A stretch of 64,000 nt of DNA from an uncultured Muribaculaceae bacterium (GCA_944320595.1 CALUIB010000004.1:84730-148729), one strand, 5' to 3'. Counted from the first letter of the stretch, positions 42,905-52,189 are shown. Numbers and translations: made by a program. The notes: generated by a model from the letters alone, not told the origin.

Positions 42905-44167
42905 ATGGGAATAAGGAAATTCTTCAACGACTTGAAAAGCCACGGCCACAGGCGCACGCTTGGCGGGCTCGACTTTTTCCGCTACATCGGGCCGGGGCTG
43001 CTGGTAACGGTAGGGTTCATCGACCCGGGCAACTGGGCATCGAACTTCGCGGCAGGCTCGCAATTCGGCTATTCGCTGCTGTGGGTGGTGACGCTCTCCA
43101 CCGTCATGCTCATCATCTTGCAGCACAATGTGGCCCACTTGGGCATAGCCACCGGGCTGTGCCTCTCGGAGGCGGCCACACGATATGCACCGCGGTGGGT
43201 GTCGCGCCCCATACTGGCATCGGCTGTCGTGGCCTCCATTTCCACTTCACTTGCCGAAATACTGGGCGGTGCCATAGCATTAGAGATGCTTTTCGGCATA
43301 CCCATAGCCTGGGGAGCCGTGCTCACCACGGCGGTAGTGCTTATAATGCTGTTCACCAATTCCTACAAGCGCATCGAGCGAGCCATAATCACTTTCGTCT
43401 CCATCATAGGGCTGTCGTTCATCTACGAGCTGTTCCTTGTCGATATTGATTGGCCAAGTGCCATGCGCGGCTGGGTCACGCCCACCTTCCCCGACGGCAG
43501 CATGATAGTGATAATGAGCGTGCTCGGTGCGGTGATTATGCCCCACAACCTGTTCCTGCACTCCGAGGTGGTGCAGAGCCTCGAATACCACAAGCAGGGG
43601 GAAAAGTCGATACGCTCGCGGCTCAAATATGAGCTTTTCGACACACTTTTCTCGATGATTGTCGGCTGGGCCATCAACAGTGCCATGATACTGCTTGCAG
43701 CCGCGGCCTTCTTCGGCGGCGGAGTGCCGGTAGAGGAATTGCAGCAGGCCAAGGAACTCATGACCCCGCTGCTGGGCGAAAACGCAGGCAACATATTTGC
43801 CGCGGCACTGCTGCTGGCCGGCGTGTCATCGACCGTGACGAGCGGCATGGCGGCCGGCTCAATCTCGGCTGGCATCTTCGGCGAGTCGTACCACGTGAAG
43901 GACTCCCACTCGCAGATAGGCATAGTGGCCTCACTCGGCATAGCGTTGCTGCTCATCTTCTTCATCGGCGACCCGTTTCAGGGGCTGCTCGTCTCGCAAA
44001 TGGTGCTAAGCCTGCAATTGCCGTTCACCGTGTTCCTGCAAGTGTGGCTCACTTCGTCGCCAAGGGTGATGGGACAGTATGCCAACACGCCGCTCAACCG
44101 TGCCGTCCTTTACGGCATCGCCATAATAGTGACACTGCTCAACATATACCTGCTCATAGCGCAGTAA
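42905..44167 (+). CDS. Nramp-family divalent metal ion transporter (MntH-type)
   Basis: 420 residues with about eleven transmembrane helices. The metal-binding motif DPGNWASNFAAGSQFG on helix 1 (about 38-53) and VIMPHNLFLHSE on helix 6 (about 214-225) are both intact, including the methionine that favours manganese and iron over calcium. It should import Mn2+ or Fe2+ with protons. It is a lone gene; no MntR-type site or iron operator was recognised. Confidence 0.94.
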   Translation: MGIRKFFNDLKSHGHRRTLGGLDFFRYIGPGLLVTVGFIDPGNWASNFAAGSQFGYSLLWVVTLSTVMLIILQHNVAHLGIATGLCLSEAATRYAPRWVSRPILASAVVASISTSLAEILGGAIALEMLFGIPIAWGAVLTTAVVLIMLFTNSYKRIERAIITFVSIIGLSFIYELFLVDIDWPSAMRGWVTPTFPDGSMIVIMSVLGAVIMPHNLFLHSEVVQSLEYHKQGEKSIRSRLKYELFDTLFSMIVGWAINSAMILLAAAAFFGGGVPVEELQQAKELMTPLLGENAGNIFAAALLLAGVSSTVTSGMAAGSISAGIFGESYHVKDSHSQIGIVASLGIALLLIFFIGDPFQGLLVSQMVLSLQLPFTVFLQVWLTSSPRVMGQYANTPLNRAVLYGIAIIVTLLNIYLLIAQ

Positions 44168-44174
44168 CACACCG

Positions 44175-45557
44175 CTACACCTGCGGCGCGGCGGTGCGCA
44201 GCTTGGCATCGCGCAGGTGGCGGAAGGTGTTGAACGTCTCGAAGATGTCGGCCAGGGCTATGGTGGCGTTTTCCACTTGCCGCTCATATAGCTGTGCGCC
44301 TTGCCGCGTGCCGGCGGCGTTGCCTTGCAGCACACTGCCCATTCCGCTTATCTCCTCCACAAGGCGCATTTGCAGCGACAGCAATTCGTATGCCCCGATG
44401 TTGGTGTTGTTCGACGCAATCTGTTGCGGCAAGTTGCTGCAGCATCCCTCGGCGTAGGGCAATATGCCGTCGGTGCTGCGCCATATACGTTTCAAGTCGT
44501 TCCACGTGAAACCCTCTGGCAGGGCCGTGTCGGGGAACAGCAGCACACCCTTGGCACTTGCCCCCATCACATGGTCGATGAGGGTGATTAGGCGATTGAT
44601 GTACTTCTGCTGGTCGATGATGTCCTCCACAAACGAATGCACCTCGCCGTCGGTAAGCGGATAAAGCTTTATCACGAACGGGTGCGAACGGTGCCCGTAG
44701 GGCGACGCATAGTGTGCCAAGCAATGCCCGTCGGGGGCGAACCACCGGCAGTGCCACGTCTCTTCTATCCCCCACCTCGCATCAATTTCGGCTATGCCCG
44801 CACTGCGCCGACGAGCGTTCTCGGCATCGATGTCGGCCATGCGGCAAGTGTCGGCCACATACAGCTCGCCAAGTGCACGGTCGTGGCACTCCACCACTTC
44901 CTGCATCTCCAGTGTCCACACTTCTATGGCACGAGCCAGCCCGTCGGCGGCAGTGAAGAAGTCGCCACCGCCCTCGGCATCATCGCCCACGCTCCTGCCG
45001 CGCACGCCGGGTAGCTCCATTTGGGAATACACTTCCCTTATGCGGCGAGCGCGGTTGCGGTCGCCGCCTGCAAGCATCTTTATCAGCTGCCCCACGTTCA
45101 AGTTGTGCAGATAGCCTGCAATTTTGCAATCGCGGCAATGCACATCTTCCATCACATTCGAGAAGAAACGGTTGGGATTAAGGTTTTCCACGCGCCCACC
45201 CACGTCCACCCGTTGCAGGCAGCAGCCCGAGATAAGGAACTCTTCGAGTGCGCGGCTGTCAAGCTCGTTGATAATGTCGGTGCCACCGTCGATGCCGCTG
45301 CGGAAACGTCCCACCACGCTGCGTACCAAGCGTCGTATCACATTGTTGGTGAGCGGTTCGTGTCCGCTCTCCTGCAGCCGCCTGTATTCGCTGCACCGCC
45401 GCCCGCCGGCATCAGTCACTGTGTCGCCCCATTGCGAGCCGTAGGTGAAATCCTTGTTGCGGCGACGCTTGCCACGCAGCCCCGCCCAGCCGGTCCAGGC
45501 CGAGTGCGCTACTTCAAATACTTGCCGGTTGGCGGCATTGTTGCTTGTGTTTTCCAT
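44175..45557 (-). CDS. Orphan phage portal-like protein
   Basis: 460 residues. The N-terminal region (KDFTYGSQWGDTVTDAGG then GHEPLTNNVIRRLVRSVVGR) and the central VEDIIDQQKYINRLITLIDH with KGVLLFPDTALPEGFTWNDL resemble the wing and stem regions of P22/T4-like portal proteins, which form the dodecameric DNA-entry ring of tailed phage heads. A conserved C-terminal TRQGAQLYERQVENATIALA also fits. No terminase, capsid or tail gene is nearby, so it is either a phage remnant or a domesticated gene. GC content resembles the host. It has its own promoter-like -7 box. Confidence 0.6.
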   Translation of the reverse strand: MENTSNNAANRQVFEVAHSAWTGWAGLRGKRRRNKDFTYGSQWGDTVTDAGGRRCSEYRRLQESGHEPLTNNVIRRLVRSVVGRFRSGIDGGTDIINELDSRALEEFLISGCCLQRVDVGGRVENLNPNRFFSNVMEDVHCRDCKIAGYLHNLNVGQLIKMLAGGDRNRARRIREVYSQMELPGVRGRSVGDDAEGGGDFFTAADGLARAIEVWTLEMQEVVECHDRALGELYVADTCRMADIDAENARRRSAGIAEIDARWGIEETWHCRWFAPDGHCLAHYASPYGHRSHPFVIKLYPLTDGEVHSFVEDIIDQQKYINRLITLIDHVMGASAKGVLLFPDTALPEGFTWNDLKRIWRSTDGILPYAEGCCSNLPQQIASNNTNIGAYELLSLQMRLVEEISGMGSVLQGNAAGTRQGAQLYERQVENATIALADIFETFNTFRHLRDAKLRTAAPQV

Positions 45558-45582
45558 GTTTGCATGATTGTTTTTTTATTGG

Positions 45583-45590
45583 CAAAATTA
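45583..45590 (-). promoter_or_regulatory. -7 box of the portal-like gene
   Basis: Reads TAATTTTG on the minus strand, 26 bp before the ATG at 45557. Confidence 0.4.
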
Positions 45591-45659
45591 TGCACAGGGC
45601 TTTGTCCGTAAGGCATTCAAAAATGACAGGCAAACACCGTATTAACCAATATTAACAAA

Positions 45660-45695
45660 ATGGGGGGGGTAATTACAAAAATTATTTGTTCTTTT
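45660..45695 (+). repeat. G-run plus hairpin element, copy A
   Basis: ATG followed by eight or so G, then TAATT-ACAAA-AATTA and TTTGTTCTTTT. The same layout occurs at 52261-52303. Confidence 0.5.
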
Positions 45696-45786
45696 GTTAA
45701 TTAAACAGACCTAATATCAACAATTAAAAAACGTATAACAAATATTTCTTAAATTTAAAGGTGCTTTACTCATTTTCAGTCTGACG

Positions 45787-46677
45787 ATGTGCACACTCGT
45801 TTCGTGTGTCGAGGATGAGAAGAACCCGTTTGAAAACGCAGACGGGTCGGAAACCGGAGAGGTATTCGACGTGAAACTGCCCGGCATGGGAGATTTCTAT
45901 GTCGGTACTGAAATAGAACTACGTGGCAACGGTTTCACCGCAGGCGATGAAATCTATGTGACTAATGTTGACAATTCGTCATTGCAGGCCCAGGCACGTG
46001 TGACAAGATACACTGCCGACAAGTTGTTCTTCATCATGCCTGGCGGCGTAGTGGAATATGGCGGCAACGTCGAAGTTTCGCTTGTGCGTAACGGCGAGTG
46101 GCACACGCTTGGCACATTGTATGTGAATAATTTTGGTTTCAATAATATGGGCTTTGACTCCACAGGTGGCGAATATATCGAAATCAACGGCGAGTATGCC
46201 GATGGCGACAAGGCTTATTACCAGGATATGGACGACTATGGCCAATTGCTGGGGCAGCCTGTGGAAATAGACTTGGAGCTGCAAAACTACGGTGACGCAT
46301 ATTCTGATATTGTAATCACATCGGTGTTTTATCCATTGACCAACCAATATACGTTCGTTTACGAGCATAACGGGGAAACTGCAATAGAGCAGCAAATGGG
46401 AAATGTCAACCCGATATGGCCTAATCAGTATACTACCAATGTAGGAGAAACGGTATTCGTGAAATGGCGCGGGTTCAAGGATGGTGACAGAATTCTGCTT
46501 TCACCCGACGATGGTGGCATTGAAAATGCAGTAGCCACCATCGACAACCCCATCATCGAAGAAGGCGGGCTGGCATTTGAAGTGCCGGACATTCCTGAAA
46601 TGCAATACGAGATTTTATTACAACGTTATGAAGGCCATGCCACTATCATAGGTTACTTGAATGTTTATAACTACTAA
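45787..46677 (+). CDS. Lipoprotein with IPT/TIG-like domain; start codon uncertain
   Basis: 296 residues from the first in-frame ATG (MCTLVSCVEDEKNPF). The lipobox cysteine is only residue 7, and the frame upstream (45742-45786) encodes FLKFKGALLIFSLT, the missing charged and hydrophobic part of the signal peptide. No ATG, GTG or TTG exists between the upstream stop at 45736-45738 and 45787; an ATA at 45742 is the best placed codon. So either a non-standard start is used or the start was lost. The mature part begins with an IPT-like beta domain (YVGTEIELRGNGFTAGDEIY). It is followed after 12 bp by an outer-membrane protein gene, so the two probably act together at the cell surface. Confidence 0.8.
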   Translation: MCTLVSCVEDEKNPFENADGSETGEVFDVKLPGMGDFYVGTEIELRGNGFTAGDEIYVTNVDNSSLQAQARVTRYTADKLFFIMPGGVVEYGGNVEVSLVRNGEWHTLGTLYVNNFGFNNMGFDSTGGEYIEINGEYADGDKAYYQDMDDYGQLLGQPVEIDLELQNYGDAYSDIVITSVFYPLTNQYTFVYEHNGETAIEQQMGNVNPIWPNQYTTNVGETVFVKWRGFKDGDRILLSPDDGGIENAVATIDNPIIEEGGLAFEVPDIPEMQYEILLQRYEGHATIIGYLNVYNY

Positions 46678-46689
46678 TTTCGAGCAAAA

Positions 46690-47661
46690 ATGGAACACAA
46701 TATATTCTTTATGATGCTGGCCATGGCAGGCTTTGCCACAATGCCTGCTATGAGCCAGGAACTGGGCGACACCGTAAGCATGACTCCTCTCCAGCCTGCA
46801 ATGGTGCAAGTCGCCGACACCGTTGCCGCCGAGGACTTCAACGAGGATGCTATGTATGACAACGACCGCGATGCCGAGCTCGACTCGCTGCGCCGCATGG
46901 TTGGCGAATTGCAATCGTCGGTTCAAACAGTGAAAGACAAACAGGCCGAAACCGACCAGGAAGCCCTGTACAAGCGCATCTGGAACGACCGCGCTAAATA
47001 CTTCAACATTTATTATGTGAAACAGAGCCTCACCCAGGAAGCCATCAACGGAACGTGGAAGAACGACTTCGGCGTGGCACTGGCCATGGGCAAGACATTC
47101 TACCTGCACAAGAAACCCATACTGGGCATGATAAAATTCGGCATCGACTGGAGTTTCTTCGACATCAACTTCTCGAAGTATTCCGACAACTGGGGTTTCT
47201 TTAACGGCGATTACGGATACTCAACCGACGGTAATTATGGCGGCGGAGACTATTGGTATCCCGAGGACTACGGCAATGAATATGGCTATGGCATTGAGCC
47301 CGAGGACGTTTACCAGGCCGAGATAGGCACGGCCATAGGCGTGTCGGTGACGGTGAACCCCTACGACCACATAAAGGTTAGCGGCCACTTTCGAGTAATC
47401 CCGTCATACTCCATGCTTTACGCAGCCGAGGACTTCAGCAGCAGCTACGGCACATTCTTCTCGGCAGGCGGCGCTATTGCATGGAAAGCCATCTCGGTGG
47501 GCATCGAAGGACGCTGGGGCAAGGCCAAATACAACAGCGTGTTCAATGTGGACGACATGGAAGAAATGGAAGATACCGGCGAAATATTCGAAGGCAACTA
47601 CGACGGCTCGTCGAAGTGGAAAACCGGTTCCGTCCGTTTTTACATCAGCTTCAGGTATTAA
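46690..47661 (+). CDS. Probable outer-membrane beta-barrel protein
   Basis: 323 residues with a signal peptide (MEHNIFFMMLAMAGFATMPA cut near residue 22), an acidic linker and a short coiled-coil (about 60-95, LDSLRRMVGELQSSVQTVKD), then alternating hydrophobic and polar strands rich in aromatic residues and glycine. The protein ends in VRFYISFRY, a terminal aromatic strand typical of outer-membrane barrels. No family was recognised with certainty. It is the second gene of an operon with the lipoprotein and is followed by a palindromic repeat that may act as terminator. Confidence 0.7.
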   Translation: MEHNIFFMMLAMAGFATMPAMSQELGDTVSMTPLQPAMVQVADTVAAEDFNEDAMYDNDRDAELDSLRRMVGELQSSVQTVKDKQAETDQEALYKRIWNDRAKYFNIYYVKQSLTQEAINGTWKNDFGVALAMGKTFYLHKKPILGMIKFGIDWSFFDINFSKYSDNWGFFNGDYGYSTDGNYGGGDYWYPEDYGNEYGYGIEPEDVYQAEIGTAIGVSVTVNPYDHIKVSGHFRVIPSYSMLYAAEDFSSSYGTFFSAGGAIAWKAISVGIEGRWGKAKYNSVFNVDDMEEMEDTGEIFEGNYDGSSKWKTGSVRFYISFRY

Positions 47662-47666
47662 CCCGA

Positions 47667-47725
47667 CTAAACTAATAAGCCTAATTGGACTAATTTAGCC
47701 CGATTAGGCTTATTAGCAATCCTTT
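47667..47725. repeat. Dispersed palindromic intergenic repeat, copy 4; possible terminator
   Basis: CTAATAAGCCTAAT pairs perfectly with ATTAGGCTTATTAG around a 17-nt loop that contains the shared core TAATTTAGCCCG. It is followed by CAATCCTTTT, so it could also end the lipoprotein/OMP transcript. Confidence 0.6.
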
Positions 47726-47750
47726 TGCCGCATAAAAATCACGAAAAGGG

Positions 47751-47781
47751 TTGAATATTAGAGGGAAAATTTGTATCTTTG
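47751..47781 (+). promoter_or_regulatory. Promoter of DUF177-rpmF-fabH-era-der block
   Basis: TTG (47751-47753), 20 bp, TATCTTTG (47774-47781). The predicted transcript start lies near 47788, which excludes start codons upstream of it. Confidence 0.55.
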
Positions 47782-47802
47782 CGCCGATTTAACTCTACTA
47801 TT

Positions 47803-48342
47803 TTGGAAAAATTTGACGAATTTGACCTTTTTTTGAAAGGTATGCCCGTTGGTACACAGGAGTTTAGCTACCACTTGGGCTTGGATTTTTTCAGAAAGAT
47901 GGAAAGTTCCGATGTGTCGTCGGCCGACGTGGAAGTGTCGTTGTCGGCGAAACGCGTTGGAGACACATATAAGTTGTTCTTCACCCTCACAGGCGTGATA
48001 GGAATACCGTGCGACCGCTGCCTCGACGAGATGGAGCATCGCGTTGACACGACCTACGCCATGAGCGTGAAGTATGGCGACGAATATTACGAGGGCGACG
48101 ACGTAGTAGTAATTCCCGAGTCATGGGATGCCTATAACGTGGCCCGTGCGATATGCGACACGGTGATGCTCACCATCCCCATCATGCACACCCACGAGGA
48201 GGGCAAGTGCAACGAGGAGATGAGCCGCCTGCTGAGGCAGCACTCGGCAGCCGGCGATGACACCGAAACCGATGACACCGACGACGGCGGCAGCAGCGAC
48301 CCACGGTGGGAGGCGCTGCGAAAATTGAAAAACAATAATTAA
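47803..48342 (+). CDS. DUF177 (YceD-like) protein
   Basis: About 179 residues from the TTG at 47803. An upstream TTG at 47779 falls inside the -7 box and is rejected; the first ATG (47842) would delete the conserved N-terminus KFDEFDLFLKGM. The family signature IPCDRCLDEMEH with two cysteines (about residues 66-77) is present, and the C-terminus is acidic (TETDDTDDGG). DUF177 proteins are encoded beside rpmF across bacteria and have been linked to 23S rRNA or ribosome biogenesis; the rpmF neighbour fits that. Translation from TTG is inferred. Confidence 0.85.
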   Translation: MEKFDEFDLFLKGMPVGTQEFSYHLGLDFFRKMESSDVSSADVEVSLSAKRVGDTYKLFFTLTGVIGIPCDRCLDEMEHRVDTTYAMSVKYGDEYYEGDDVVVIPESWDAYNVARAICDTVMLTIPIMHTHEEGKCNEEMSRLLRQHSAAGDDTETDDTDDGGSSDPRWEALRKLKNNN

Positions 48343-48366
48343 TAATATATAATTACGTAAAAAGAG

Positions 48367-48552
48367 ATGGCACATCCTAAACGAAAACAATCGAAGACCC
48401 GCACAGCCAAGAGAAGGACTCACGACAAGGCTGTTGCCCCGACAATTGCCCTTTGCCCCAACTGCGGCGCATGGCACATATATCACACCGTATGCCCCGA
48501 ATGCGGCTATTACCGCGGTAAGATAGCTATCGAAAAAGGCGCAGCCCAATAA
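48367..48552 (+). CDS. rpmF: 50S ribosomal protein L32
   Basis: 61 residues beginning MAHPKRKQSKTRTAKRRTHD, the typical basic N-terminus of L32, followed by a zinc ribbon CPNCGAWHIYHTVCPECGYY with two CxxC pairs. It keeps all four cysteines, so it is the zinc-binding form. It sits 24 bp after the DUF177 gene and ahead of fabH, the conserved order. Confidence 0.97.
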   Translation: MAHPKRKQSKTRTAKRRTHDKAVAPTIALCPNCGAWHIYHTVCPECGYYRGKIAIEKGAAQ

Positions 48553-48600
48553 AAGAGGCACACGCATAACACCGATAAGAGTGCGTCAAGAAAAAACGCC

Positions 48601-48690
48601 GACGACTACGATTACTATATGCCTTGTGTAACACACCCCGGTCGCATGACGGCCTAAGGTAGTACCCAAGGGATATAGTAGTTATCGTTT
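48601..48690 (+). ncRNA. Candidate structured RNA element between rpmF and fabH
   Basis: ACGAT (48608-48612) pairs with ATCGT (48684-48688) and ACTATAT (48614-48620) with ATATAGT (48673-48679). Inside, CCTT (48622-48625) pairs with AAGG (48656-48659) and encloses two small hairpins (about 48625-48635 and GTC-GCAT-GAC at 48641-48650). A 12-codon ORF (48619-48657) begins in the outer stem. It may be a regulatory leader of fabH; no known family was recognised. Confidence 0.35.
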
Positions 48691-48737
48691 ACATCGGCCA
48701 CGCATGAATGCCCAACCGAACTTTACAATCAAGAATT

Positions 48738-49721
48738 ATGGCTAACGCTAACATAACTGGCATTGCTTCATATACGCCCGATTATGTACTCACCAACGAC
48801 GAACTGTCGCGCATGGTGGAGACGAGCGACGAATGGATTACCACGCGCGTGGGAATCAAGGAGAGGCGAATCTTGAAAGAGCCGCATGCCGGCTCGTCGT
48901 ATATGGGGGTGAGAGCCCTCAACAAGCTGCTTGAGGAAACAGGAACCCGTGCCGAGGAGATAGAACTCATAATCTGCGCGACGTCGAACCCCGACTACCG
49001 ATTCCCATCGACGGCATCAATCATCGCATACCAGTGCGGTGCCACCAATGCCTACGCCTACGACATACAAGCCGCCTGCGCAGGTTTCGTGGTGTCGATG
49101 CAGTCGGCATCGGCCTACATCAAAAGCGGACTCTACAAGAAGGTAGTGGTGATAGCCGCCGAAAAGATGTCGAGCATGACCAACTACAAGGACCGCACCA
49201 CCTGCCCGCTATTCGGCGACGCTGCCGTGGCAGTGCTCGTGGAACCTACCGAGGAGAATGTGGGCGTGATCGACGGCGTGTTCCACGTCAACGGCGAGGG
49301 ACTGCCGCACTTGGTGATGAAAGCCGGCGGTTCGGCCAACCCCGCATCGGTCGAGAACGTGCAGGCCGACGAGCACTACGTGTACCAGGAAGGACGCGCG
49401 GTTTACAAGCATGCCGTTACCGATATGTATGAATCGAGCAAGGAGATAATGGCCCGCAACGGATTGACGGTCGATACCATCGACTGGTTCATACCTCACC
49501 AGGCCAACTTGCGCATCATCGAGGCCGTAGGGTCGCGGCTCGGCATCGCCAACGAGAAAGTGCTCGTGAACATACAGCACTACGGCAACACCAGCGCGGC
49601 ATCAATCCCATTGTGCATCGACGAATACAAGGGCCGCCTGAAGAAAGGCGACAAGATAGTCCTCACCGCCTTCGGCGCAGGATTCACATGGGGTGCAATG
49701 TACCTCATTTGGGGAATATAA
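48738..49721 (+). CDS. fabH: 3-oxoacyl-[acyl-carrier-protein] synthase III
   Basis: 327 residues from the ATG at 48738 (MANANITGIASYTPDYVL); ten upstream codons have no conserved sequence. The catalytic triad is visible: cysteine in DIQAACAGFVVSM (about 112), histidine in WFIPHQANLRI (about 253) and asparagine in NIQHYGNTSAAS (about 283). FabH condenses acetyl-CoA or branched acyl-CoA with malonyl-ACP to start fatty acid synthesis. It lies 185 bp after rpmF, with a possible structured RNA in the gap. Confidence 0.96.
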   Translation: MANANITGIASYTPDYVLTNDELSRMVETSDEWITTRVGIKERRILKEPHAGSSYMGVRALNKLLEETGTRAEEIELIICATSNPDYRFPSTASIIAYQCGATNAYAYDIQAACAGFVVSMQSASAYIKSGLYKKVVVIAAEKMSSMTNYKDRTTCPLFGDAAVAVLVEPTEENVGVIDGVFHVNGEGLPHLVMKAGGSANPASVENVQADEHYVYQEGRAVYKHAVTDMYESSKEIMARNGLTVDTIDWFIPHQANLRIIEAVGSRLGIANEKVLVNIQHYGNTSAASIPLCIDEYKGRLKKGDKIVLTAFGAGFTWGAMYLIWGI

Positions 49722-49739
49722 TCCCCGGCCCATAACCAT

Positions 49740-49801
49740 AATCCCACACCCGACTGCCTTAGGCGCATCTTCACGGACACCATCGGCGGAGTTGTGGGAT
49801 T
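49740..49801 (+). terminator. Hairpin with T-rich tail between fabH and era
   Basis: AATCCCACA pairs with TGTGGGATT across a 44-nt loop, followed by TTGTTTT. It could weaken read-through into era. Confidence 0.4.
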
Positions 49802-49853
49802 TTGTTTTGCCACATAATTCATGCGTACCCCCAAAAAAACAAAAACAGCCAAT

Positions 49854-50738
49854 ATGGAACATAAAGCAGGATTCGTAAACATAGTGGGTAACCCCAACGT
49901 GGGAAAATCGACACTGATGAACCGCCTTGTGGGCGAGCGCATCTCGATAATCACCTCCAAGGCGCAAACCACACGGCACCGCATAATGGGCATCGTGAAC
50001 ACCGATGAATACCAGATAGTGTTTTCCGATACTCCGGGGGTGCTGAAACCCAAGTACAAGTTGCAGGAAAGCATGCTCGAATTCTCGGAAGAAGCACTCG
50101 TGGATGCCGACATTCTGCTTTACGTCACCGACGTGGTGGAGTCGATTGAGAAAAACCGCTCATACCTCGACAAGGTGGCACGGATGAAAATCCCCATATT
50201 GCTTGTAATCAACAAAATCGACCTACTGAAGGGGAACAACGACCTGGTGGCGATAATCGACCGCTGGCGCCAGGTGCTGCCCACGGCCGAAGTGTTCCCT
50301 ATGTCGGCACGCGAGAACTTCAACGTCGATAACCTCATGAGGCGCATCGTGGAGCTGCTGCCGCCGTCGCCACCTTTCTTCGGCAAGGACGACCTCACCG
50401 ACCGCCCAGCCCGTTTCTTCGTCACCGAAATCATACGCGAGAAACTGCTGCTCGACTACGACAAAGAGGTGCCATACGCCGCCGAGGTGATGGTGGAACT
50501 GTTTGACGAAAAGCCCGAGTCGATACACATAATGGCGGTGATATACGTGGAGCGCGACAGCCAGAAGGCGATAATCATAGGCCACGGAGGGCAAAAGCTG
50601 AAACGCGTGGGAATCGAAGCGCGCAAGGACATCGAGGCATTCTTCCAAAAGCACATTTATCTTGAACTCTACGTGAAAGTGGAGAAAGACTGGCGCAACA
50701 AGGAGAACAAGCTGCGCTCGTTTGGCTACAAAGATTAA
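49854..50738 (+). CDS. era: GTPase Era
   Basis: 294 residues from the ATG at 49854; an in-frame ATG 11 codons upstream (49821) is possible but adds only a lysine-rich tail. G1 is [15 protein letters not shown]3 FSDTPGVLKP and G4 VINKID. The C-terminal KH domain has IIIGHGGQKLKRVGIEARKD. Era binds the 3' end of 16S rRNA and assists 30S assembly. It is followed 40 bp later by der, another ribosome-assembly GTPase. Confidence 0.95.
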   Translation: MEHKAGFVNIVGNPNVGKSTLMNRLVGERISIITSKAQTTRHRIMGIVNTDEYQIVFSDTPGVLKPKYKLQESMLEFSEEALVDADILLYVTDVVESIEKNRSYLDKVARMKIPILLVINKIDLLKGNNDLVAIIDRWRQVLPTAEVFPMSARENFNVDNLMRRIVELLPPSPPFFGKDDLTDRPARFFVTEIIREKLLLDYDKEVPYAAEVMVELFDEKPESIHIMAVIYVERDSQKAIIIGHGGQKLKRVGIEARKDIEAFFQKHIYLELYVKVEKDWRNKENKLRSFGYKD

Positions 50739-50778
50739 TCACTAATTTATAATTACGACAGCTAACACAGACTTTTTT

Positions 50779-52092
50779 ATGGGAAAACTTATTGCAATAG
50801 TAGGCCGGCCAAATGTGGGCAAATCCACACTGTTCAACCGCCTCACGGGCGCGCGCACGGCCATCGTTGACGACACTTCAGGCACCACGCGCGACCGCCA
50901 GTATGGCAAGACCGAGTGGAACGGCGTGGAAATGTCGGTCGTGGACACAGGCGGCTGGGTTGTCAACTCCGAAGATATTTTTGAAGAAGAAATCAACAAG
51001 CAGGTGGCCATAGCCATCGAGGAGGCCGACGTGATACTCTTCGTGGTGGACATAAAGAACGGCATCACCGACCTCGACGACCATGTGGCGGCAATATTGC
51101 GCCGCTCGCGCAAGCCGGTGATTGTGGTGGCCAACAAGGCCGATGACCTCACATACTTCGGCGAGGCCGAGTTTTACGCCTTCGGGCTGGGCGACCCCAT
51201 TGCCGTGTCGGCAATCAACGGGTCGGGCACGGGCGACCTGCTCGACCGCATAGTGGAACTTATGCCCAAGGAGGCCGCCGAGGAGGCTCCCACCGAACAC
51301 CTACCCAAGTTTGCCATCGTAGGCCGCCCCAACTCGGGGAAATCGTCGATAGTGAACGCTTTCATAGGCGAGGAGCGCAACATAGTGACCAACATCGCAG
51401 GCACCACGCGCGACAGCATATACACACGCTACAACAAGTTCGGGTTCGACTTCTACCTCGTTGACACCGCCGGCATACGCAAGAAGGCAAAGGTGAACGA
51501 GGACATAGAATACTACTCGGTTATACGCAGCATTCGCGCCATCGAGAACAGCGACGTGTGCATACTCATGATTGATGCCACGCGCGGCATCGAGGGGCAA
51601 GACGCCAACATCTTCTCGCTCATTCAGCGCAACCGCAAGGGGCTGGTGGTGTGCGTCAACAAGTGGGACTTGGTGGAAAACAAGAGCACGGCGGCCATAA
51701 AGACGTTTGAAAACGCCATCCGCAACCGTTTCGCCCCGTTCACCGATTTCCCCATCATATTCGGGTCGGCACTCACCAAGCAGCGCATCCTCAAGGTGCT
51801 TGAAAGCGCGGTGCAAGTGTATGAGAACCGCAACCGCAAGATACCGACCTCGGAACTCAACAACGTGATGCACGAGGCCATCGAGGCATATCCGCCACCG
51901 GCCAACAAGGGCAAATACGTGAAAATTAAATACGTGACCATGCTCAAGGAGGCCACGATACCCTCGTTCCTCTTCTTCTGCAACCTGCCGCAGTGGGTGA
52001 AAGAACCCTATAAGCGGTACCTTGAAAACAAAATCAGGGAGACGTGGAACTTCAGCGGAACACCCATCAACGTGTTCATGCGCGAAAAATAA
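50779..52092 (+). CDS. der: GTPase Der (EngA)
   Basis: 437 residues with the two tandem GTPase domains unique to Der. The first P-loop is [15 protein letters not shown] (about residues 8-22) with NKADD, the second [15 protein letters not shown] (about 180-194) with VNKWDLVE, and a KH-like C-terminal domain follows (about 355-437). Der is needed for 50S subunit assembly. It ends the DUF177-rpmF-fabH-era-der block. Confidence 0.96.
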   Translation: MGKLIAIVGRPNVGKSTLFNRLTGARTAIVDDTSGTTRDRQYGKTEWNGVEMSVVDTGGWVVNSEDIFEEEINKQVAIAIEEADVILFVVDIKNGITDLDDHVAAILRRSRKPVIVVANKADDLTYFGEAEFYAFGLGDPIAVSAINGSGTGDLLDRIVELMPKEAAEEAPTEHLPKFAIVGRPNSGKSSIVNAFIGEERNIVTNIAGTTRDSIYTRYNKFGFDFYLVDTAGIRKKAKVNEDIEYYSVIRSIRAIENSDVCILMIDATRGIEGQDANIFSLIQRNRKGLVVCVNKWDLVENKSTAAIKTFENAIRNRFAPFTDFPIIFGSALTKQRILKVLESAVQVYENRNRKIPTSELNNVMHEAIEAYPPPANKGKYVKIKYVTMLKEATIPSFLFFCNLPQWVKEPYKRYLENKIRETWNFSGTPINVFMREK

Positions 52093-52158
52093 CCGCGCAC
52101 GGGCTGTGAAATTTAAACAGGCTCTAACAATCGTTGATATTAATTCAAACAATCGGGG

Positions 52159-52189
52159 TTTGTATTTCCGATATTCCTGCGTAAATTTG
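52159..52189 (+). promoter_or_regulatory. Promoter in the der-DUF4834 intergenic region
   Basis: TTTG (52159-52162), 19 bp, TAAATTTG (52182-52189), a complete consensus match with no gene directly downstream. Confidence 0.65.
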
